From contig LWTN01000239.1 of assembly GCA_002101225.1 (NCBI GenBank), positions 1-53,720 of the forward strand: a DNA stretch of 53,720 nucleotides, read 5' to 3'. A program made the position numbers and the translations under genes. Positions 16,150 through 25,233 of this stretch are shown here, in pieces. Position 1 is the first letter of the stretch; each line of letters starts with the position of its first letter. The stretch is from Cycloclasticus sp. symbiont of Poecilosclerida sp. M. Lineage in GTDB: Bacteria; Pseudomonadota; Gammaproteobacteria; Methylococcales; Cycloclasticaceae. Below the pieces are notes generated by a model that saw nothing but the letters and a program-made list of their open reading frames with translations, had not been told where the DNA came from and did no database searches.

Positions 16150-17391
16150 TTACTTTAAACGTTTAAAAACGAGTGTACCGTTGGTGCCACCAAAACCGAA
16201 TGAGTTCGATACGACGACGTCCATTTTCATGTCACGCGCCGTGTTTGGCACATAATCTAGGTCGCAGTCAGGGTCTGGAGTAAATTGATTAATCGTGGGC
16301 GGCGCAACTTGGTCTTGTATTGCGAGTATTGAAAATACCGCTTCGGTGCCACCTGCCGCACCCAACATATGACCCGTCATCGATTTTGTTGAGCTCATGG
16401 GTACATCGTAAGCCTTATCACCCAATAGTGATTTTGCAGCTTGTGTTTCTGCCAAATCACCCGCTGGGGTAGATGTTCCGTGGGCGTTGATATAACTAAT
16501 ATCGTCTGGGTTTAAGCCCGCATCATTGAGTGCATTCTTCATACAGCGGTACGCGCCGTCACCATTTTTAGATGGCATCGTCATATGGAAGGCATCTGAA
16601 CTCATGCCGTAACCTGCTAGCTCTGCATAAATTTTTGCGCCACGTTTTTTAGCGTGCTCATATTCTTCAAGCACGATAACCCCAGCCCCATCGCTTAATA
16701 CAAAACCATCACGGCCTTTATCCCAAGGACGACTTGCTGTTTCTGGTGAATCATTACGACGTGATAATGCACGCGCAGATGAAAAACCGCCATATGACGT
16801 TGCAGACGTTGCCATTTCTGCGCCACCCGCCACCATCACATCAGCATCTCCATATTGAATGATGCGCATCGCATCACCTATATTATGGGCACCTGTCGTA
16901 CACGCGGTAACAATGGCAAAATTTGGTCCCTTCAACCCTCGAAGGATAGAAAGATTGCCCGATATCATATTAATGATATTTGATGGCACAAAGAAGGGAG
17001 AAATTTTTCTTTGCCCTCCGTTTAGAAATTTATCATGCCCCGCTTCAATACCTTCTATTCCGCCAATTCCTGCACCAATCGCAACGCCAATCCGCTCAGC
17101 ATTTTCATCGGTTACTTCTAATCCCGAATCATCAAGCGCTTGAATACCAGCTGCAACACCATAATGGATAAACGGGTCCATTTTTTTGGCGTCTTTAGGG
17201 GAAAGGTAGTCACTGACATCAAAGTCTTTAACAGCACCGGCAAAAGTTGATGGGAAACCTGTTGTGTCAAACCGTGTAATCGGGCCGATTCCGCTTTGCC
17301 CAGCTAGAATATTTTTCCAAGAAGCTGCAACACTACCACCAACGGGTGTTAATGCTCCTAATCCAGTTACTACTACTCTACGCTTAGACAC
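16150..17391 (-). CDS. fabF: 3-oxoacyl-ACP synthase II FabF
   Basis: FabF is the condensing enzyme that elongates acyl-ACP with malonyl-ACP. It is cytosolic and forms a homodimer. The 413-residue thiolase-fold protein shows the catalytic triad: C164 in VTACTTGAH, the first His in [11 protein letters not shown], and the second in GHMLGAAGG. The C-terminal [10 protein letters not shown] loop is typical. It is downstream of acpP across a terminator-like hairpin (17415-17449), so it may depend on readthrough. The gap to pabB is 18 bases. Confidence 0.96.
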   Translation of the reverse strand: MSKRRVVVTGLGALTPVGGSVAASWKNILAGQSGIGPITRFDTTGFPSTFAGAVKDFDVSDYLSPKDAKKMDPFIHYGVAAGIQALDDSGLEVTDENAERIGVAIGAGIGGIEGIEAGHDKFLNGGQRKISPFFVPSNIINMISGNLSILRGLKGPNFAIVTACTTGAHNIGDAMRIIQYGDADVMVAGGAEMATSATSYGGFSSARALSRRNDSPETASRPWDKGRDGFVLSDGAGVIVLEEYEHAKKRGAKIYAELAGYGMSSDAFHMTMPSKNGDGAYRCMKNALNDAGLNPDDISYINAHGTSTPAGDLAETQAAKSLLGDKAYDVPMSSTKSMTGHMLGAAGGTEAVFSILAIQDQVAPPTINQFTPDPDCDLDYVPNTARDMKMDVVVSNSFGFGGTNGTLVFKRLK

Positions 17392-17414
17392 AAATTTAAC
17401 TCGAATATAAGGTT

Positions 17415-17449
17415 GAAAAATTAAAGCACGGCAAACTATGCCGTGCTTT
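17415..17449 (-). terminator. Intrinsic terminator between acpP and fabF
   Basis: Downstream of acpP on the minus strand a perfect 11-bp stem, AAAGCACGGCA with its complement (17439-17449 and 17423-17433, 5-base loop), is followed by AATTTTTC. Strong stem plus T-run is a textbook intrinsic terminator. It would make acpP mainly monocistronic, with partial readthrough into fabF-pabB-pabC-mltG. Confidence 0.8.
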
Positions 17450-17462
17450 AGGTAAAACGATA

Positions 17463-17699
17463 TTAATCGACGTTTTTATTAACGTAATCGATTGCTTGCT
17501 GAACAGTTGTAATGCCTTCAGCCATTTCATCTGGGATTTCACAGTCGAATTCTTCTTCAAGTGCCATCACTAGCTCAACAGTATCTAATGAATCAGCACC
17601 CAAGTCGTCGATGAATGAAGCTTCGTTTGTTACTTCTTCTTCTTTTACACCAAGCTGTTCTGCAACGATTTTTTTGACGCGATCTTCAATGTTACTCAT
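17463..17699 (-). CDS. acpP: Acyl carrier protein AcpP
   Basis: This 78-residue acidic helical carrier protein holds growing acyl chains on 4'-phosphopantetheine. The modification site S37 sits in [10 protein letters not shown], the exact AcpP signature, and helix I begins [18 protein letters not shown]. The start is preceded by TGAGGAAATAC. It has its own strong -10 (17753-17758), a hairpin at the very 5' end of the predicted transcript, and a strong terminator after the stop, as expected for a very abundant protein. Confidence 0.98.
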   Translation of the reverse strand: MSNIEDRVKKIVAEQLGVKEEEVTNEASFIDDLGADSLDTVELVMALEEEFDCEIPDEMAEGITTVQQAIDYVNKNVD

Positions 17700-17728
17700 T
17701 TTATGTATTTCCTCAGTTTTAAAAAAAT

Positions 17729-17745
17729 CGTAAGTTAAACTTACG
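17729..17745 (-). promoter_or_regulatory. Palindromic hairpin at the predicted 5' end of acpP mRNA
   Basis: A perfect 17-base palindrome with 8-base arms (CGTAAGTT and AACTTACG around one base) sits about 30 bases before the acpP ATG. On the minus strand it is followed by ATTTTTTT. Since the -10 box is at 17753-17758, transcription would start at about 17746, putting the stem-loop at the first bases of the transcript. A 5'-terminal stem-loop of this kind can protect mRNA; attenuation is the alternative. Confidence 0.5.
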
Positions 17746-17752
17746 GGGATTC

Positions 17753-17758
17753 ATTATA
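17753..17758 (-). promoter_or_regulatory. Candidate -10 box of acpP
   Basis: On the minus strand TTCTTAATATAATGAATCC contains a perfect TATAAT about 54 bases upstream of the acpP start. The -35 region 17 bases upstream reads TTTTAA, which is poor. Upstream sequence is AT-rich, which could serve as an UP-like element. Confidence 0.5.
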
Positions 17759-17911
17759 TTAAGAATTCTCAAAAGTTAAAAGAACTCTATCGATATTAAC
17801 CAGTTCTTTAGCACCTCATTATCAGAAAAAAACAAAATACTTCTTATAATTCAGTTATTAAAGACTACTTCATAGAATGCATCACTGCGAAATAAAGCTA
17901 AAAATTTCTCC

Positions 17912-18643
17912 TTAACTCATGTACATGCCACCATTCACATGCAATGTTTCTCCAGTAATGTATGCCGCTTTAGTCGAACATAAGAACGATACCGCATTAG
18001 CAATCTCTTCCGGTTGACCCAATCGAGCCAAAGGAATTCCGCCTAATAAAGCCGCTTTTTGATCTTCTGCTAAAGCCTTAGTCATATCTGTGTCAATAAA
18101 CCCTGGAGCTACTGTATTGACGGTGATATTTCTTGAACCGATTTCTTTTGCTAATGACTTGCTAAAACCTATGATGCCGGCTTTGGCTGCGGCATAGTTT
18201 GTTTGGCCAGCATTACCGGTAACACCGACTACTGATGCAATATTAACAATACGACCACTTCGGTTCTTCATCATGCCACGCATACACGCCTTCGATACAC
18301 GAAAAATCGAACTGAGGTTAGTATTAATAATGTCGTCCCACTCATCAGTCTTCATGCGTAAAAACAAGTTATCGCGTGTGATCCCCGCGTTGTTAACTAA
18401 CACGGTCGGTACACCAAACTTTCCGTTGATAGTTGATACAACCCATTCGACCGACTCTGCGCTAGTGACATTCAACGTCAAACCCGCACCTGAGCCAGCT
18501 AAATAATCTGAAATGGCCGCCGCACCTGTATCAGAGGTCGCCGTACCGATAACAAAGAAACCATCTTCCACAAGTTCTTGTGCAATAGCTTTACCAATTC
18601 CCCTACTCGCACCTGTAACCAGCGCAATCGTTTTATCGCTCAT
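17912..18643 (-). CDS. fabG: 3-oxoacyl-ACP reductase FabG
   Basis: FabG is the NADPH-dependent ketoacyl-ACP reductase of fatty-acid elongation. The 243-residue short-chain dehydrogenase has the nucleotide motif TGASRGIGKAIA (residues 10-21), NNAG (84-87), and the catalytic S137, Y150 and K154 in the YAAAK motif. The C-terminus ITGETLHVNGGMYMS is typical. It overlaps fabD by four bases (ATGA), giving translational coupling. A 212-base gap follows before acpP. Confidence 0.97.
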   Translation of the reverse strand: MSDKTIALVTGASRGIGKAIAQELVEDGFFVIGTATSDTGAAAISDYLAGSGAGLTLNVTSAESVEWVVSTINGKFGVPTVLVNNAGITRDNLFLRMKTDEWDDIINTNLSSIFRVSKACMRGMMKNRSGRIVNIASVVGVTGNAGQTNYAAAKAGIIGFSKSLAKEIGSRNITVNTVAPGFIDTDMTKALAEDQKAALLGGIPLARLGQPEEIANAVSFLCSTKAAYITGETLHVNGGMYMS

Positions 18644-19587
18644 GATAATGCCTCCAATGTTTTGTTAAACGCGCCTTCATCGCCCATCGATAAAAGCGTT
18701 AAGTCTCTGTTGATTCTTTTGTTCAAACCACTCAAAACCTTTCCTGGCCCGCACTCAACAAGGGTGCTTGCGCCTCCTTCGAACAACTTAAGCGCTGTTT
18801 CTGTCCAGCGAACGGGCGTATAAAGTTGCTTAATCAAGGCTTCTTTAATTTGATTAGAATTAGTGTGAGCTAAAACATCGGTATTATGCAAAACCGTCAC
18901 GTCAGGAGAGGCAAAAGAAAGTTCATTCAAACTGCCAGTCAATCTGTCGGCAGCTGGTCCCATCAAAGCACAATGCGAAGGTACACTAACGGGTAATGGT
19001 AAAGCGCGTTTAGCCCCTTGATTTTTAGCCTCATCAATCGCGCGATTAACGGCAGCTGTATTACCTGCAATAACGACTTGCCCGGGCGCATTAAAATTTA
19101 CCGCCGATACGACTTCACTTTGTGACGCTTCGTCACAAATCTTTATAAGAACATCGACCTCTAAACCTAAAATAGCCGCCATGGCGCCTTCACCTTCTGG
19201 AACGGCGGCTTGCATAAAATTTGCCCGTTGCTCGACAAGCTTTACAGCATCGACAAAATCTAAGCTATTTGCGCAAACAAGCGCTGAGTACTCACCTAAG
19301 CTGTGCCCAGCCATAGACGCTGGCGCAATCGACACTTGGCTTTGTAGTGCGCGCCACAGCGCCACACTCGCCGTTAATACGGCAGGTTGTGTATTACGCG
19401 TCATATTTAATGTATCAACGGGGCCTTCTTGAGATAAAGCCCATAGGTCCCACCCTAAAGCATCTGACGCCTCTTCGAATGTTTGTTTGATTTCCGGGTA
19501 GGAAGCGGACAAATCACCCAGCATACCGACTGATTGTGAGCCTTGTCCTGGAAATACAAACGCTAAACTTGTGTTTATTGGTGACAT
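18640..19587 (-). CDS. fabD: Malonyl-CoA:ACP transacylase FabD
   Basis: FabD loads malonyl groups from CoA to ACP. The 315-residue protein opens with LAFVFPGQGSQSVGML and has the nucleophile S96 in GHSLGEY. A conserved arginine lies in VEQRANFMQ and the catalytic His in SVPSHCALM. It lies 27 bases after fabH and overlaps fabG by four bases, the usual fabHDG order. Confidence 0.97.
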   Translation of the reverse strand: MSPINTSLAFVFPGQGSQSVGMLGDLSASYPEIKQTFEEASDALGWDLWALSQEGPVDTLNMTRNTQPAVLTASVALWRALQSQVSIAPASMAGHSLGEYSALVCANSLDFVDAVKLVEQRANFMQAAVPEGEGAMAAILGLEVDVLIKICDEASQSEVVSAVNFNAPGQVVIAGNTAAVNRAIDEAKNQGAKRALPLPVSVPSHCALMGPAADRLTGSLNELSFASPDVTVLHNTDVLAHTNSNQIKEALIKQLYTPVRWTETALKLFEGGASTLVECGPGKVLSGLNKRINRDLTLLSMGDEGAFNKTLEALS

Positions 19588-19614
19588 TTTTTATATACTT
19601 TATTAAATATAAAT

Positions 19615-20577
19615 TTACATTTTAACCAGTGCCGAGCCCCAAACAAAACCGCCGCCAAAGGCTTCCATCAGAACAGTTTGACCTTGCTTGATGCGCCCGT
19701 CACGTACCGCCTTATCTAACGCTAAAGGAATCGAAGCTGCTGATGTGTTCCCTTGCTCTTCAATAGTAAGGATGACTTTCTCCATCGGCATATTGAGTTT
19801 TTTTGCCACTGAGGCAATAATTCTAATATTGGCCTGATGCGGTATTAACCAGTCAACATCGCTCTTCTGCATCCCATTAGCATCAAGCGTTTCGTCCACA
19901 ATACGCCCTAACGTTTTAACCGCTACTTTATAAACATCATTACCCAACATGGTCATATAAGCCTGTTCGCCATCTTGCTTTTGGCCTGCTATCGGATTAT
20001 TTATGTACAGAACGTCTTGGTGGCTACCATCGCTATGTAAATGCGTCGATAGAACACCCTCTTCTTCACTGGATTCAAGCACTACAGCACCAGCACCATC
20101 GCCAAAAATAACGCACGTTGAGCGGTCGCTCATATCGAGAATTCTTGAGTTAGCTTCAGAGCCTATAACCAGCGCTTTTTTTGCACCGCCCGCCCGTATA
20201 AATTGATTAGCAATACCGAGGCCATAGATAAAGCCTGAGCAAGCAGCTTGAACATCAAAAGCAGCACAATCACCTACGCCTAGTTTATCTTGAAGAATAC
20301 ACGCTGTGCTGGGGAATACACGGTCAGGAGAACTGGTGCCGATAATAATAAGGTCAATTTCAGAAGCCGATATGCCCGCCGCTTCTAACGCTTGAGTCGC
20401 GGCAATCTCAGCCATGCTAGAGCACGTTTCTGAGTCAGCAATAACGTGTCTTTGTTTAATGCCCGTTCTGGCATAAATCCACTCATCGGTCGTATCAATC
20501 ATCGACTCAAAGCCTTTGTTTGTACGAATTTCTTTCGGGAGGTAGCTACCCGTCCCTGTTATTTTTGCGTTTGCCAT
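19615..20577 (-). CDS. fabH: 3-oxoacyl-ACP synthase III FabH
   Basis: FabH performs the first condensation, acetyl-CoA with malonyl-ACP, in type II fatty-acid synthesis. The 320-residue protein has the initial GTGSYLPKE, active-site C113 in [11 protein letters not shown], His in [10 protein letters not shown] and Asn in [12 protein letters not shown], and the GGGFVWGS end. It begins the fabHDG unit. The terminator at 20648-20685 separates it from rpmF, so it should have its own promoter in the ~70-base gap. The plsX gene that usually precedes fabH is absent. Confidence 0.97.
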   Translation of the reverse strand: MANAKITGTGSYLPKEIRTNKGFESMIDTTDEWIYARTGIKQRHVIADSETCSSMAEIAATQALEAAGISASEIDLIIIGTSSPDRVFPSTACILQDKLGVGDCAAFDVQAACSGFIYGLGIANQFIRAGGAKKALVIGSEANSRILDMSDRSTCVIFGDGAGAVVLESSEEEGVLSTHLHSDGSHQDVLYINNPIAGQKQDGEQAYMTMLGNDVYKVAVKTLGRIVDETLDANGMQKSDVDWLIPHQANIRIIASVAKKLNMPMEKVILTIEEQGNTSAASIPLALDKAVRDGRIKQGQTVLMEAFGGGFVWGSALVKM

Positions 20578-20647
20578 TAATTCATATCTCTTATAAAGCT
20601 AGGGCTGCCCACTGAATATTATGCTTAAAAACTAAAAGTGATCTGGC

Positions 20648-20685
20648 AAAAAAATAGCAGAGAAACAAAACTTATTCTCTGCTAT
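20648..20685 (-). terminator. Intrinsic terminator of the yceD-rpmF operon
   Basis: On the minus strand, after the rpmF stop, a perfect 11-bp stem ATAGCAGAGAA/TTCTCTGCTAT (20675-20685 with 20654-20664, 10-base loop) runs straight into a tract of seven Ts. This is among the clearest terminators in the window. Confidence 0.88.
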
Positions 20686-20705
20686 TCCCAAACTATAAAG
20701 GTTTT

Positions 20706-20882
20706 TTAGTCTTTATCTGCAATCACTTGCTCGCCACGATAAAAACCATCGGGGCTAATGTTATGGCGCAAATGCACTTCACCAGTTGTAGGCTCTGTTG
20801 ATAATGTTTTACCACTAAGCGCATCATGTGAACGGCGCATGCCGCGTCTTGAACGTGATTTTTTACTTTTTTGAACTGCCAT
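20706..20882 (-). CDS. rpmF: 50S ribosomal protein L32
   Basis: This is a small 58-residue basic ribosomal protein. The frame reads [20 protein letters not shown] at the start and includes [17 protein letters not shown], the diagnostic L32 ending, before VIADKD. The ATG is at 20880-20882 with AGGAGAATTTGAG upstream. No CX2C zinc motif is present, so it is the zinc-independent form. It follows yceD by 57 bases and ends in a strong terminator. The usual next gene, plsX, is missing. Confidence 0.96.
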   Translation of the reverse strand: MAVQKSKKSRSRRGMRRSHDALSGKTLSTEPTTGEVHLRHNISPDGFYRGEQVIADKD

Positions 20883-20939
20883 CTCAAATTCTCCTGAGAA
20901 ATTTTAATCTAAACATAGCCAACAATTATTGGACCATCT

Positions 20940-21452
20940 CTAATGTTTCAAATTCTTTAGAACCTCAAATGGGTTCTCTTTTACCTCTAACTCTTCTACA
21001 ACAAAGTCCTTGCTTGCACTGGTATGCGGCAGGTCGTTAATGCAGCGATCATGTTTTGCAATAATCGGCAGGGTCAGTAACACCTCATCTTCTACTATTG
21101 AACTCAACTGCAAACAGCGGTCTTCAACAACACAAGGCTCGTACGAATCAGGCACGTAATCCATTAACGATTGGTCTCTAATAACGGCTAAACCAACCTG
21201 GATATCTACTGGGAACGACATTGGCTCTAGGCAAGCTGCGCATTGTAACATGAGCTCTCCTGAAATCCGACCCGTAATAATAATATTCTTCTGTTCTTTA
21301 AAAAATTGAAATTCGATATCTAACAAGGCTTCCGACGCTAATACATCTTCGAGCAGGCGAGGCAATTCCTTAATCGAAAGCTGCCCAGAAAAATAGCGCT
21401 TTTGCTCGGCGCATACAAAGGGGTCAATTTCTGCCAGTAAACTATTACTCAT
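20940..21452 (-). CDS. yceD: YceD/DUF177-family protein (23S rRNA accumulation)
   Basis: This protein of about 170 residues matches the YceD family, known to be required for normal 23S rRNA levels and always upstream of rpmF. Recognisable parts are the opening FSGQLSIKELPRL, the cysteine pair LQCAACLEPM, and the negatively charged C-terminal half ending in NPFEVLKNLK. The frame is open to 21620, but that would overlap the divergent maf gene. I place the start at ATG 21450-21452, which gives the E. coli-like length. No clear Shine-Dalgarno is seen. Confidence 0.88.
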   Translation of the reverse strand: MSNSLLAEIDPFVCAEQKRYFSGQLSIKELPRLLEDVLASEALLDIEFQFFKEQKNIIITGRISGELMLQCAACLEPMSFPVDIQVGLAVIRDQSLMDYVPDSYEPCVVEDRCLQLSSIVEDEVLLTLPIIAKHDRCINDLPHTSASKDFVVEELEVKENPFEVLKNLKH

Positions 21453-21499
21453 AAGGTAAAATGCGTCATTAAAATCACATTTATCATCCTCGCTATTAT

Positions 21500-22093
21500 A
21501 TGAAAAAACAGCCCAACATTGGAATAGTATTGGCTTCAAGTTCACTTTATCGCCGTGAACTTCTGACAAAAATTTGTCCTGAGTTTGAAAATCACAACCC
21601 AGATATTGACGAATCAGCACGCGTTAATGAGTCTCCACTCGTTTTATCACAACGCTTAGCGACAGAAAAAGCTCAAGCTTTGGCAACAATCTATCCCAAG
21701 CACCTTATCATCGGTTCTGACCAAGTGGCTATGCTGAGTGACAAGCAACTAAGCAAACCGGGTTCGCATGCAAAAGCTGTTCAGCAACTGCAGAGTTCAT
21801 CTGGGAAAGTCATCGGTTTTTATACCAGTTTGTGCGTTTTAAATACTCAAACAAACACCCAATCTAATGATGTTGATGTCTGCCGAGTTTATATGAAAAC
21901 ACTATCTCTAGAAGAAATTGAGAGCTATGTTAATCGTGAAAAACCTTTCAATTGCGCGGCTTCATTCAAGTCTGAAGGTTTGGGTATCGTTTTATTTGAA
22001 AAAATAGAAGGCGACGACCCGAATGCGTTGATTGGTTTGCCGCTTATCAAGCTAGCAAAATTACTTGCCTTAAATGGCTACAAGGTCCTTTAA
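21500..22093 (+). CDS. Maf-family nucleotide pyrophosphatase (YceF-like, m7GTP-type)
   Basis: Maf proteins hydrolyse modified or canonical nucleoside triphosphates to monophosphates. YceF in E. coli acts on 7-methyl-GTP. The 197-residue protein has [12 protein letters not shown], then the PDIDESA and [17 protein letters not shown] metal-binding segments and [11 protein letters not shown]. Position beside yceD-rpmF, divergent as in E. coli, favours the YceF subgroup. Its stop overlaps the end of the convergent glyoxalase gene by four bases. Confidence 0.92.
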   Translation: MKKQPNIGIVLASSSLYRRELLTKICPEFENHNPDIDESARVNESPLVLSQRLATEKAQALATIYPKHLIIGSDQVAMLSDKQLSKPGSHAKAVQQLQSSSGKVIGFYTSLCVLNTQTNTQSNDVDVCRVYMKTLSLEEIESYVNREKPFNCAASFKSEGLGIVLFEKIEGDDPNALIGLPLIKLAKLLALNGYKVL

Positions 22094-22470
22094 TTCGCTA
22101 ACAGCTCAATAAGATAACCGTCTGGGTCTTTTGCAAATGCAAGCACGCTACGGCCGCCCTTCATTGGGCCTGCCTCGCGCACTATCTCCCCGCCTTTAGC
22201 TTTAATTGCATCGCACGCTTTATAGACATCGTCCACTTCAATGGCGATATGGCCAAAGCCTGTTCCTAAATCATAATCTGACGTATCCCAGTTATAGGTT
22301 AGCTCAATGGCTGCCTGTTCGGACTCGGCCTGATAGCCGATAAACGCCAATGTAAATCGACCTTCTGGAAAGTCTTTTTTCCTTAATAACTTCATGCCGA
22401 GTAACTTGGTATAAAACGCAATGGAACGTTCTAGATTCCCTACCCTCAACATGGTATGCAATATTCGCAT
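22090..22470 (-). CDS. gloA: Lactoylglutathione lyase (glyoxalase I)
   Basis: GloA isomerises the methylglyoxal-glutathione hemithioacetal to S-lactoylglutathione. The 126-residue VOC-fold protein shows both beta-alpha-beta-beta-beta units. Metal ligands are in [15 protein letters not shown] (His 5), [19 protein letters not shown] (His 74-75 region) and [10 protein letters not shown] (Glu 122-123). Length and lack of extra insertions are typical of the bacterial Ni-type enzyme. It is convergent with maf and seven bases after the lytic transglycosylase. Confidence 0.95.
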   Translation of the reverse strand: MRILHTMLRVGNLERSIAFYTKLLGMKLLRKKDFPEGRFTLAFIGYQAESEQAAIELTYNWDTSDYDLGTGFGHIAIEVDDVYKACDAIKAKGGEIVREAGPMKGGRSVLAFAKDPDGYLIELLAN

Positions 22471-22477
22471 GAAAAAC

Positions 22478-23140
22478 TTATGAACTGCTTGGGTTTAAGT
22501 ACGTTTGATAATGCGCTAAAACACGCTTAACGTAAGCTTGTGTTTCAGGGTATGGAGGGATTTTGTTGCCGTACTTAGCAATCGCTGTTTCACCTGCGTT
22601 ATAAGCCGCGACCGCCAACTTCAGATTGAACTCATATTTGTTAAGCAGATGTTTCAAGTACTTCATGCCACCATCAATATTTTCCAAAGCATTTTTTCGA
22701 TCATTCACGCCATAATGTTCTGCAGTTTCTGGCATCAACTGCATCAAACCCACAGCACCTGCTTTTGAAATTGCATTTTTGTCGTAATATGACTCCGTGT
22801 GAACAACGGCTAAGACCAGCGCTGGGTCAATGCCAAGACGGCTAGCACGCCGTCTAATTATTGGCTCATAACGCTGACGATTCAATTTATATCGCGTATA
22901 TTCAGTGCTCCTCTTTACAGGTGCCTTGCGTAGAAGCCGATAACCTTCACCCCTTGGCCGATCAGTAAAATGTACATCGCCGTAACGATCAACTTTCTTA
23001 TAAATATCTGCGATAGCAAATTGAGCGGCTAAAAACAAAAGTAACAAAAAAAACAAGCAAGCCTGTTGAAATAAATATTTCGTACCTATATCAGCATTCA
23101 TTAGTTGGTTTTGCACTGTTATGTTTTTAATAATTTTCAA
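22478..23140 (-). CDS. Periplasmic lytic transglycosylase (SLT/goose-lysozyme fold)
   Basis: This 220-residue protein cleaves peptidoglycan glycan strands. A hydrophobic signal ([16 protein letters not shown], residues 30-45) leads into a DUF4124-like segment [19 protein letters not shown]. The SLT domain then has [20 protein letters not shown] (Glu catalytic), [14 protein letters not shown], and [16 protein letters not shown] followed by AVAAYNAGE. The long N-terminal lead before the signal may mean that translation starts at a later ATG (23099-23101). The partner gene gloA is seven bases downstream. Confidence 0.9.
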   Translation of the reverse strand: MKIIKNITVQNQLMNADIGTKYLFQQACLFFLLLLFLAAQFAIADIYKKVDRYGDVHFTDRPRGEGYRLLRKAPVKRSTEYTRYKLNRQRYEPIIRRRASRLGIDPALVLAVVHTESYYDKNAISKAGAVGLMQLMPETAEHYGVNDRKNALENIDGGMKYLKHLLNKYEFNLKLAVAAYNAGETAIAKYGNKIPPYPETQAYVKRVLAHYQTYLNPSSS

Positions 23141-23246
23141 GTTTTAAACCTACCTATTCAAAAATAGCTCTCTTATTACTTTAAGTTTAGCAGCTCATAA
23201 GTGAAGCACTTAACTAATAAAAAACTATCACCATGAAATCACGGCT

Positions 23247-24038
23247 TTATTTAATAAGTCGTTTTTCAATTCTGTGAGTCGCAGCAACGCCTGCCACGAC
23301 GCCAAAGGCAAGCAAAACGAATATATGGAGAAAAACCGAGTGAACCTCACCCCCCGTCATTAAAGGTCGGACAAGCGATATTGCGTGATAAAGCGGTAGC
23401 GCTTTAGCAAGGTTTTGCACCAAATATGGCAGTGCCTCAATTGGAAAAAATACACCACTCAGCAAAACCATAGGGGTAATAAACAAGGTGGTGTAATAGA
23501 GAAAGAAGTCATAACTTTTCGCACTCGATGTGACAAGTAAAGCTAGTGAAGCAAAGCTAAGGCCTGTTATAAATGCGACCGGCAAAATGAAGAGCGCCCA
23601 AGCATCTGCAACCAAACCCAATGCGGTTGCGACGATTAAAATCGCACTTACGCTGATAAGACTTTTAGTGGCTGCCCATAAAATTTCACCAAAAACGACC
23701 TCGCCAACATTAACAGGCGTTGAAAGCATGCCCAGCCATGTTTGCTGTACATCCATACGCGTATAAGCAGAATACATACCCTCAAAGCTCGCCGAATTGA
23801 CCGCACTCGTGCAGACGACACCAGACGCTAGGAACACCATATAGGTCATACCTTCAACATCACCCACAAACTGGCCTAAGCCATAACCAAGAACTAAAAG
23901 ATACAGCAAGGGCTCGCCAAAATTCCCCATTAACGAAGGGCCTGCAAGCTTGCTCCAAACACGAATATTTCGCGACCAGATAGAGGTACTACGTGATAAA
24001 AAAAGCATCAAGCCTGTCGTGTTATTCACGGAGGTCAC
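23247..24038 (-). CDS. ABC-2 type exporter, membrane subunit (NodJ-like)
   Basis: This 263-residue integral membrane protein has six predicted helices of the ABC-2 exporter family. FGEPLLYLLVLGYGLGQFV near residue 41, the central VCTSAVNSASFEGMYSAY motif, and FFPIEALPYLVQ-L-ALPLYHAI are typical of the NodJ/DrrB-type permease. With the ATPase upstream (overlap of 17 bases) it forms a two-gene exporter. The substrate is unknown; family members export lipooligosaccharides, polyketide drugs or polysaccharides. Confidence 0.88.
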   Translation of the reverse strand: MTSVNNTTGLMLFLSRSTSIWSRNIRVWSKLAGPSLMGNFGEPLLYLLVLGYGLGQFVGDVEGMTYMVFLASGVVCTSAVNSASFEGMYSAYTRMDVQQTWLGMLSTPVNVGEVVFGEILWAATKSLISVSAILIVATALGLVADAWALFILPVAFITGLSFASLALLVTSSAKSYDFFLYYTTLFITPMVLLSGVFFPIEALPYLVQNLAKALPLYHAISLVRPLMTGGEVHSVFLHIFVLLAFGVVAGVAATHRIEKRLIK

Positions 24039-24954
24039 GCCCCGTTAGTTTAATGAAAACATCCTCTAAATTAGCTGGACGAAACAAATAGTCGTCATGA
24101 GCGCTTTGCTCTAACACCTCCAACGCCTGTTTTAATTTATCGCCGTAAAAGAAGTGTATATCACCTGATTTTTCGAAGCGTGCAATAGACGTGTCCCGTT
24201 GAATCTTCCCAATCAACACATCATCGCACGCGTGCACCTCAAGAACGTGTGATTCAATTTGATCTCGGATCAAATTTCTTGGTGGGGCGTCCGCCATCAT
24301 CTTTCCATGATCCATAACAATGACACGATCACACAGTCGCTCGGCCTCTTCCATATAGTGCGTGGTTAGAATGAGCGTTATGCCCTGCTTTTTTAATTCG
24401 CGAAGCTTTTGCCATATCGCTTGACGCGCTTGTGGATCTAACCCCGTTGTCGGCTCATCCAATATCAACAACTTGGGCTTATTTATTAAGGCACGGGCCA
24501 GCGTCAAACGCCGCCTCATACCACCTGATAACTCAGAAATTCGGCTGTTTGCCTTTTCTTGTAATGATGAAAATTCAAGTAATTCAGGGATTCTCTTCTT
24601 CAACACAGCCAACGCAATACCAAAGAAGCGACCATAAACGTATAAGTTTTCTTCTACCGTAAAGTCAGGGTCGAGATTATCCATTTGTGGAACCACCCCC
24701 ACTAACGAACGAACAAATGACGCGTGCTTAGGCATTGAATATCCGAACACCTGCAACTCACCCGCATCGATGGGGCAGTGTCCAATAAACATCCTCAGCG
24801 TCGTCGTCTTGCCCGCACCATTGGGGCCTAAAATTGCACAGAAACTACCCGATTCTATTGCTAGATCAAGCTCGTTAACGACGCGTTTGCCGTCGTAAAT
24901 TTTGCATAATTTACTGGCATTAACGACTGAAGGTAAATTTTTAACCGCGCTCAT
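24022..24954 (-). CDS. ABC exporter ATP-binding subunit (NodI-like)
   Basis: This 310-residue ATPase has Walker A GPNGAGKTTT (near residue 44), Q-loop VVPQMDNLDPDFTVEEN, signature ELSGGMRRRL, Walker B LLILDEPTTGLDP and switch His in ILTTHYMEEAERLCDRV. A C-terminal extension of about 90 residues follows, as in DrrA/NodI-type exporters. It overlaps the permease start and lies first in the pair. Confidence 0.93.
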   Translation of the reverse strand: MSAVKNLPSVVNASKLCKIYDGKRVVNELDLAIESGSFCAILGPNGAGKTTTLRMFIGHCPIDAGELQVFGYSMPKHASFVRSLVGVVPQMDNLDPDFTVEENLYVYGRFFGIALAVLKKRIPELLEFSSLQEKANSRISELSGGMRRRLTLARALINKPKLLILDEPTTGLDPQARQAIWQKLRELKKQGITLILTTHYMEEAERLCDRVIVMDHGKMMADAPPRNLIRDQIESHVLEVHACDDVLIGKIQRDTSIARFEKSGDIHFFYGDKLKQALEVLEQSAHDDYLFRPANLEDVFIKLTGRDLRE

Positions 24955-25128
24955 TATCTGTTGGGAATTACAAATTTTGCTTTGGGTTGCGCATTATAGC
25001 TCAGCTACTTACTTAGTGGCTCTTATCCAAACCATTTAAATACTGATTAAAATCACGTCAGAACACGTTCAGTTAAAAACTATTTATACTAAGTTTTCTA
25101 CGACCACCTATGCTTACTCAACGACACC

Positions 25129-25233
25129 ATGGACATTAAAACTTTACCTCTCAGCGTTAAAATTGCACTTGTTTGTGCAATCTGCTTAACCGTATTCGTT
25201 AGCATTGCCCTATTGATTGAAAAATCCGCTTAA
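25129..25233 (+). CDS. Candidate 34-residue single-pass membrane peptide
   Basis: The ATG at 25129 opens a 34-codon frame, MDIKTLPLSVKIALVCAI at its start, then a hydrophobic stretch ending in LLIEKSA: one transmembrane segment with charged ends. A TATACT at 25085-25090 upstream could be a -10. There is no Shine-Dalgarno. The end overlaps the end of the convergent gene by 24 bases. I know of no family, so this is only a candidate. Confidence 0.3.
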   Translation: MDIKTLPLSVKIALVCAICLTVFVSIALLIEKSA

